A stretch of 64,000 nt of DNA, from NCBI GenBank assembly GCA_905215405.1, contig CAJMQE010000004.1:19065-83064 (forward strand), written 5' to 3'. The translations under genes and the position numbers were made by a program. Below are positions 60,129 through 64,000 of the stretch, piece by piece. The notes under the pieces are model-generated. The model saw nothing but the letters and a program-made list of their open reading frames with translations, did no database searches and was not told the origin of the DNA. The stretch comes from an uncultured bacterium (GTDB lineage Bacteria > Bacillota > Clostridia > Lachnospirales > Lachnospiraceae). Position 1 is the stretch's first letter, and every line of letters starts with the position of its first letter.

Positions 60129-60971
60129 ATGAATTATAATTTTGTAAGAACAGATGATATTTTAATAGAACGGGTTCGGAGGGATGCGCATTATACATCT
60201 CAGCCATTCCATTTACACCCTTATTTTGAGATCGGTTTTTTTCTCAGTGGTAATAGAAATATGACAATCAACCATTCGATTTATCACTTACGAAAGGGAA
60301 AGGCAGTTTTTATTTCAACAGGAGAGCTGCATAAAGGCTATCCAAATGAGAAAAATCCATCGGCAATCGAGATCGTGAATTTATATTTTACAGATCAGTA
60401 TATGGAGCCGTTTTATCAGATCTTCGGAAAAAAGACAATGCTTGGCTTCTTTGAAACACATGAAATTGAAATTCCGGTAGGACGAAGAGAGTATCTGGAA
60501 GAATTACTGCAGAATATGATTGATGAATATTCGAAAATAGATGAAATGTCAGGTGAGATGCTAAAATGTTATTTTTGTGAGCTTATGACATTTCTGGTAC
60601 GTTGTCAGAGAAACAGTGCCGGTAATATTCTGGAGCTGGATGAAAACGATAAGATAATTGCGGAGGCAGCGGAATATATTTATTTTAATTATGATAAAAA
60701 TATTACGCTCGAACAAGTCGCAGATAAGTTCAACATGAGTAAATCACATTTCTCCAAGCGATTTAAGATTGTCACAGGCTTCGGTTATAAAGAGTATTTG
60801 ATCAGCGTTCGTATAAAGGAAGCCTGTGATATGTTGTTGAATACAGATAAGACGATTACAGATATTGCATTTGAATGTGGATTTAATGACAGTAATTATT
60901 TTGGAGATGCATTTCGCAAAGCCAAAGGCGTGTCTCCTCATAAGTACAGAAAAAATAAAGGACTTATTTGA
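60129..60971 (+). CDS. AraC-family transcriptional regulator
   Basis: 280 residues with an N-terminal cupin (HYTSQPFHLHPYFEIGFFLSG, KGKAVFISTGELHKG) and the C-terminal double HTH (LEQVADKFNMSKSHFSKRFK, ITDIAFECGFNDSNYFGDAF). It probably senses a sugar. Its 3' end overlaps the convergent DUF6512 gene by 8 bp. No neighbouring target is obvious. Confidence 0.88.
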   Translation: MNYNFVRTDDILIERVRRDAHYTSQPFHLHPYFEIGFFLSGNRNMTINHSIYHLRKGKAVFISTGELHKGYPNEKNPSAIEIVNLYFTDQYMEPFYQIFGKKTMLGFFETHEIEIPVGRREYLEELLQNMIDEYSKIDEMSGEMLKCYFCELMTFLVRCQRNSAGNILELDENDKIIAEAAEYIYFNYDKNITLEQVADKFNMSKSHFSKRFKIVTGFGYKEYLISVRIKEACDMLLNTDKTITDIAFECGFNDSNYFGDAFRKAKGVSPHKYRKNKGLI

Positions 60972-61449
60972 TAAATTTGCCAGTGAAAAAAGCAAAGAGC
61001 AACAGCATGACAATGAACATGCCGACACCAAGTGAGTCATAGTCAGAAAATAGTTTCTTTTTTTCCAACCGGTCACTAATGAAAAAAGTGATAAGTACAC
61101 TGATATAGAATAATGAAATATCAATGACTGGATAACTGGTACCTGTTATTGCGGTATAAGTATAGAAGACTGCCGGAATAAAGATCAGACCTGCAAGAAC
61201 GCCGAAGAATCGGGCGAGATACATGTTCGCAGGAGCTTTTTCGGTCAGATAACCTTCCAGAAGTGTGAATACAAAGACAGGTGTAAACAGTAGCTTTAGA
61301 TGTTCAAAAACACTTTCATTTACCGGAGCGATAAAGGAAATGATACTGTTCTGCCCACTCCATTCATACGCGAAATGGAGAAGGGTGCCAATGATAGATG
61401 TAAAAATGATACCAGCAATCGTTGCCTGACTAAGTCTGAGTGATTTCAT
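60964..61449 (-). CDS. DUF6512-family membrane protein
   Basis: 161 residues with about five helices. GTLLHFAYEWSGQNSIISFI and APVNESVFEHLKLLFTPVF are the conserved start of this small Firmicutes membrane family; LEGYLTEKA and LARFFGVLAG follow. Function unknown. The ribosome site is GGGGGAGG on the minus strand. Confidence 0.78.
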   Translation of the reverse strand: MKSLRLSQATIAGIIFTSIIGTLLHFAYEWSGQNSIISFIAPVNESVFEHLKLLFTPVFVFTLLEGYLTEKAPANMYLARFFGVLAGLIFIPAVFYTYTAITGTSYPVIDISLFYISVLITFFISDRLEKKKLFSDYDSLGVGMFIVMLLLFAFFTGKFIK

Positions 61450-61596
61450 AAACCTCCCCCTTGTCTGAGTGAATCACCAATGGGTTATGTAGTGATTTTA
61501 CTTCATTTGGTATAGTATATGCAACACATCTAGTATTGTTACCTGAAGATGGAAAAATATTCGTATCAGGTCGCATCCAATGGTTACATTTAGTAC

Positions 61597-61625
61597 TTTA
61601 CAATCGTGTGGAATCTTCTTATAAT
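61597..61625 (+). promoter_or_regulatory. Promoter of the membrane protein at 61679
   Basis: TTTACA (61597-61602) and TATAAT (61620-61625), 17-bp spacer. The predicted start, about 61632, lies at the first in-frame ATG, so the true start codon is probably 61679 or 61682. Confidence 0.72.
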
Positions 61626-61678
61626 AGGGAATGTTGGCATTTGGCCAATCAATAAAAATTAGATGCAGAAATGGCGTT

Positions 61679-62905
61679 ATGATGCAGGCAAAGCATGGTT
61701 CAAAAAAATATAATCTGTTATTTATAAGACAGTTATTTATAAAGAAAATTACAAATCCGGCATTCATATTCATTTATAGTATTGTCTGGATTTTTGTATA
61801 TAAATTGTGTAAATATGGGATGTTAAATAAGAATTTCCCAGTGATCTATGGATGCATTTTACTGATGATGTTTTATTTCATATTCAGTACGATCGAGTAT
61901 ATTCTATATTATAAACAGGAAAAAGACAGCATGAAAAAGGGAGTTTCGTGCGAGTTTTTCTTCGATATTACAAATGAAATACAGATTCAGGATGAAATCA
62001 TCTGTTGTACAACTGACAGTGGTAAGTTTCAGTTCAATTTAAATGAAATAACTGATATATCAGCCAGCAGAAATTGGCTTTATATCTTTCTAAATAGAAA
62101 ACGATTCGTGGTCGTGCAGCGGACGGCTGCGGATGAAGAGCAGTGGAAACTCTTATACAAAATTTTGAATATTACGAATCGAATTTCCAGTCATAGGAAC
62201 AGACTTCTGATGGCGGTACTTGTTCTGGCAATTACGATATCCGGGTTTATGAGTGTGTATTCAACGACTCGTAATTATAGCGGTAAACTCGCGTGGATAC
62301 TGGATGGATTGAATACGAACAGAAGTGTGACACTGGAGAATCAAAATGTATATCAGACAAAATTCAGCGTAATGTTTGAAGAAATCAGGCAGAAGGCGGA
62401 TCTTCCATATGAACTGATGCTGGTAAATGGATTTGAAATGGATTTTAATGCGGATGGCGAACTGGAGAATCTAGATACGGAGCTGTATGGATTTGATTCT
62501 TATGGAACTTATGTCAATACTTACGTGATATCCTATGACAGAAGTCAGAGCGAGGAAATCAGTGTGAAGCTGACAAAGACCAGAGGTGTTGTATATCAGG
62601 ATGAACGGGATTTTGACAAGTTCAGGGAAATGATGGACCTGATTCCATTGAAAGAGACAGTACAGCCTTGGAACAAGGAAAAATACGGAGTTCTCTATTA
62701 TGGTGTCCGAGAATGGAAGAATTCCGACCAGGGGTTCCGCTTCATGGATGAGAATGGTACGATTATGGAAGAACTGGCAGAGGATAAGACCAGAAAAGCA
62801 GAAAGTGGAAAAGGACAGGAGACATTTCGTGGATTGACAATTTCAGTATTTTGTCCGGATAATGATCGGGAAGTACCTCCAATCAGATATGTATTCCCTC
62901 AGTAA
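61679..62905 (+). CDS. Uncharacterised membrane protein, possibly YcxB-like
   Basis: The start is set at the ATG at 61679, since the promoter start point falls at 61631; no strong ribosome site was seen. 408 residues: two N-terminal helices, a soluble stretch with FNLNEITDISASRNWLYIFL (reminiscent of YcxB-like domains), one more helix (about residues 175-195), then a 210-residue outer domain. Not firmly recognised. Confidence 0.65.
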   Translation: MMQAKHGSKKYNLLFIRQLFIKKITNPAFIFIYSIVWIFVYKLCKYGMLNKNFPVIYGCILLMMFYFIFSTIEYILYYKQEKDSMKKGVSCEFFFDITNEIQIQDEIICCTTDSGKFQFNLNEITDISASRNWLYIFLNRKRFVVVQRTAADEEQWKLLYKILNITNRISSHRNRLLMAVLVLAITISGFMSVYSTTRNYSGKLAWILDGLNTNRSVTLENQNVYQTKFSVMFEEIRQKADLPYELMLVNGFEMDFNADGELENLDTELYGFDSYGTYVNTYVISYDRSQSEEISVKLTKTRGVVYQDERDFDKFREMMDLIPLKETVQPWNKEKYGVLYYGVREWKNSDQGFRFMDENGTIMEELAEDKTRKAESGKGQETFRGLTISVFCPDNDREVPPIRYVFPQ

Positions 62906-63115
62906 CTTTGTGGGTTTACGGAGTGCAAATGTGTAATGATGGATACATTTGTACAGATATGTAAAATTGGATATCAGAAATATGAATGGGAAAAGTATAA
63001 ACTTTTGTAATGATTTGTGCAATATTACTAAAAGTTTATACTTTTTTATAGTTTGTTAATTGCAACTAACGCGAAAAAAAATTTATACTGTATATAACAG
63101 GAAAAGGAATACTGA

Positions 63116-63883
63116 ATGAAAAAAGATACAGTCAGCGAGGCTGGTATTCAGGGAGAGGTGTATATGGATTTACCAATGATCCTTGAGGATGAGAATCCAT
63201 GGGAAAGATTAATGATGGTCTATGAGGCCGGATTGAAGGAAATAAATACAAAGATTGAAATATTAAATACAGAATTTAAGATGACACATCAGTACAATCC
63301 AATTGAGCATGTTTCATCAAGAATCAAATCGCCCAATAGTATTATGAAAAAGTTGAGACACAACGGGCGGGACCTGACAATTGAGAATGTATTGAAATAT
63401 ATTAATGATGTAGCGGGAATCCGAATTATTTGCTCGTTCACATCGGATATTTTCAGAATCGCTGATCTGATTGCTGGACAAAGTGATGTGGAAGTGTTAA
63501 AAATCAAGGATTATATTACGCAACCCAAAGAAAATGGCTATATGAGTTATCATATGATCGTCTCAGTACCTGTGTTTTTATCGAACAGAACAGTCAATAC
63601 TAAGGTCGAAATACAGATTCGTACGATTGCAATGGATTTCTGGGCCAGTCTGGAGCATAAGATGTATTACAAATTCGAGGGTAATTCACCGGAGCATATC
63701 AGACGGGAATTAAAAGAATGCGCAGATATTGTTGCATTTCTTGACAGAAAGATGCTTGCAATTAATGATGAAATTCAGACCTACAAAGACAGGGATTTGG
63801 CAGTGCAGTCCCAGGTAGAAGAAATCAATGGCAATTTTGAGGAAGAAGTTGTCTATGATTACAGTTATGTCAGTCAGGAATAG
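63116..63883 (+). CDS. Small alarmone synthetase (RelQ-type GTP pyrophosphokinase)
   Basis: 255 residues with only the synthetase domain. HVSSRIKSPNSIMKKL, VAGIRIICSFTSDIF, GYMSYHMIVSVPVF and VEIQIRTIAMDFWASLEHKM are RelA/SpoT synthetase motifs. There is no hydrolase or TGS domain, so this is an SAS that makes (p)ppGpp. GGAAAAGGAA lies upstream. It is followed by a terminator and then a probable group II intron. Confidence 0.92.
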   Translation: MKKDTVSEAGIQGEVYMDLPMILEDENPWERLMMVYEAGLKEINTKIEILNTEFKMTHQYNPIEHVSSRIKSPNSIMKKLRHNGRDLTIENVLKYINDVAGIRIICSFTSDIFRIADLIAGQSDVEVLKIKDYITQPKENGYMSYHMIVSVPVFLSNRTVNTKVEIQIRTIAMDFWASLEHKMYYKFEGNSPEHIRRELKECADIVAFLDRKMLAINDEIQTYKDRDLAVQSQVEEINGNFEEEVVYDYSYVSQE

Positions 63884-63921
63884 ATGTTTGAGATAATAAA
63901 TTAAATAGAATAGGAACAGGT

Positions 63922-63957
63922 AAAAAAGCAGTTGTTTTATGACGACTGCTTTTTTTA
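63922..63957 (+). terminator. Intrinsic terminator after the alarmone synthetase gene
   Basis: AAAAAAGCAGT pairs with ACTGCTTTTTT with a loop of 12 nt, followed by T. Confidence 0.9.
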
Positions 63958-63959
63958 TT

Positions 63960-64000
63960 GTGCGCCTGGCGGCGCACGTTTCTAATGGGTGAAAGTCCTT
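63960..64000 (+). mobile_element. Probable 5' end of a group II intron, cut by the window
   Basis: GTGCGCC at 63960 matches the group II 5' rule GUGYG, and GTGCGCC...GGCGCAC forms a hairpin, followed by GGGTGAAAGTCC, a common domain I stretch. It starts 3 bp after the terminator T run; class C introns target exactly such terminators. Only 41 bases are visible, so domains II-VI and any reverse transcriptase gene lie beyond the window. Confidence 0.6.

Noticed and set aside
61631..61678. Earlier ATG (61631) for the YcxB-like membrane protein
   Set aside because: It coincides with the predicted transcription start point; the later ATG at 61679 is more likely.

Overview
The window reads as a low-GC, anaerobic, Gram-positive Clostridia chromosome, most likely Lachnospiraceae. 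Supporting signs are an oxygen-sensitive metabolism (monomeric [FeFe] hydrogenase, ferredoxin, flavodiiron protein, a thioredoxin reductase without NADPH motifs), a fructose PTS with HPr and Enzyme I, strong GGAGG ribosome binding sites, sigma-A type promoters and spore-type cell-wall enzymes (a SleC-like cortex lysin and a CwlC-like amidase). This placement is inferred from gene content only. No rRNA, tRNA or CRISPR array was seen.

Layout. 0-5 kb: small regulators, an AraC regulator and an efflux ABC operon (ATPase, adaptor, MacB/FtsX permease). A 29-residue holin-like toxin gene (4979-5068, minus strand) follows, with a perfect LexA box on its -35. 5-15 kb: a chemoreceptor, an Old Yellow Enzyme divergent from an HxlR regulator, small redox genes, a NapH-like polyferredoxin, and a second chemoreceptor split by an in-frame TAG. 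14-18 kb: a lipoprotein and a repeat-rich secreted SGNH hydrolase. 18-24 kb: redox block (OhrR-like MarR, ferredoxin-type thioredoxin reductase, thioredoxin, [FeFe] hydrogenase, isocitrate dehydrogenase). 24-30 kb: lipid genes (pgsA, membrane GDPD), a hairpin and 150-bp tandem repeat region, and a stand-alone Enzyme I. 30-34 kb: hflX, dihydrofolate reductase and a zinc-ribbon membrane protein. 34-41 kb: cell-wall block: SleC-like lysin, SPOR amidase, a dockerin-bearing glucosaminidase and a membrane-anchored cohesin protein. 41-46 kb: glycosyltransferase, unknown wHTH protein, DUF308 protein, flavodiiron protein. 46-52 kb: fruR-fruK-fruA-ptsH-ptsI. 52-54 kb: ThyX-like protein, DUF523, nitroreductase. 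54-57.5 kb: ABC exporter plus sdpR-sdpI, under a promoter bracketed by two 24-bp palindromes. 57.5-64 kb: ilvE, ferredoxin, small regulators, membrane proteins and a small alarmone synthetase. The last 41 bases look like the 5' end of a group II intron placed just after a terminator.

How the parts work together. Fructose is imported and phosphorylated by FruA (HPr and Enzyme I encoded alongside), phosphorylated again by FruK, and controlled by FruR through three TGA-repeat sites. The thioredoxin reductase probably draws electrons from ferredoxin and passes them to the adjacent thioredoxin under an OhrR-type sensor. The glucosaminidase dockerin and the neighbouring membrane cohesin suggest tethering of a wall hydrolase to the cell surface. 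The most notable items are the SOS-type control of a type I toxin, the cohesin-dockerin wall module, and two long terminator-like hairpins whose arms differ in sequence but keep pairing.
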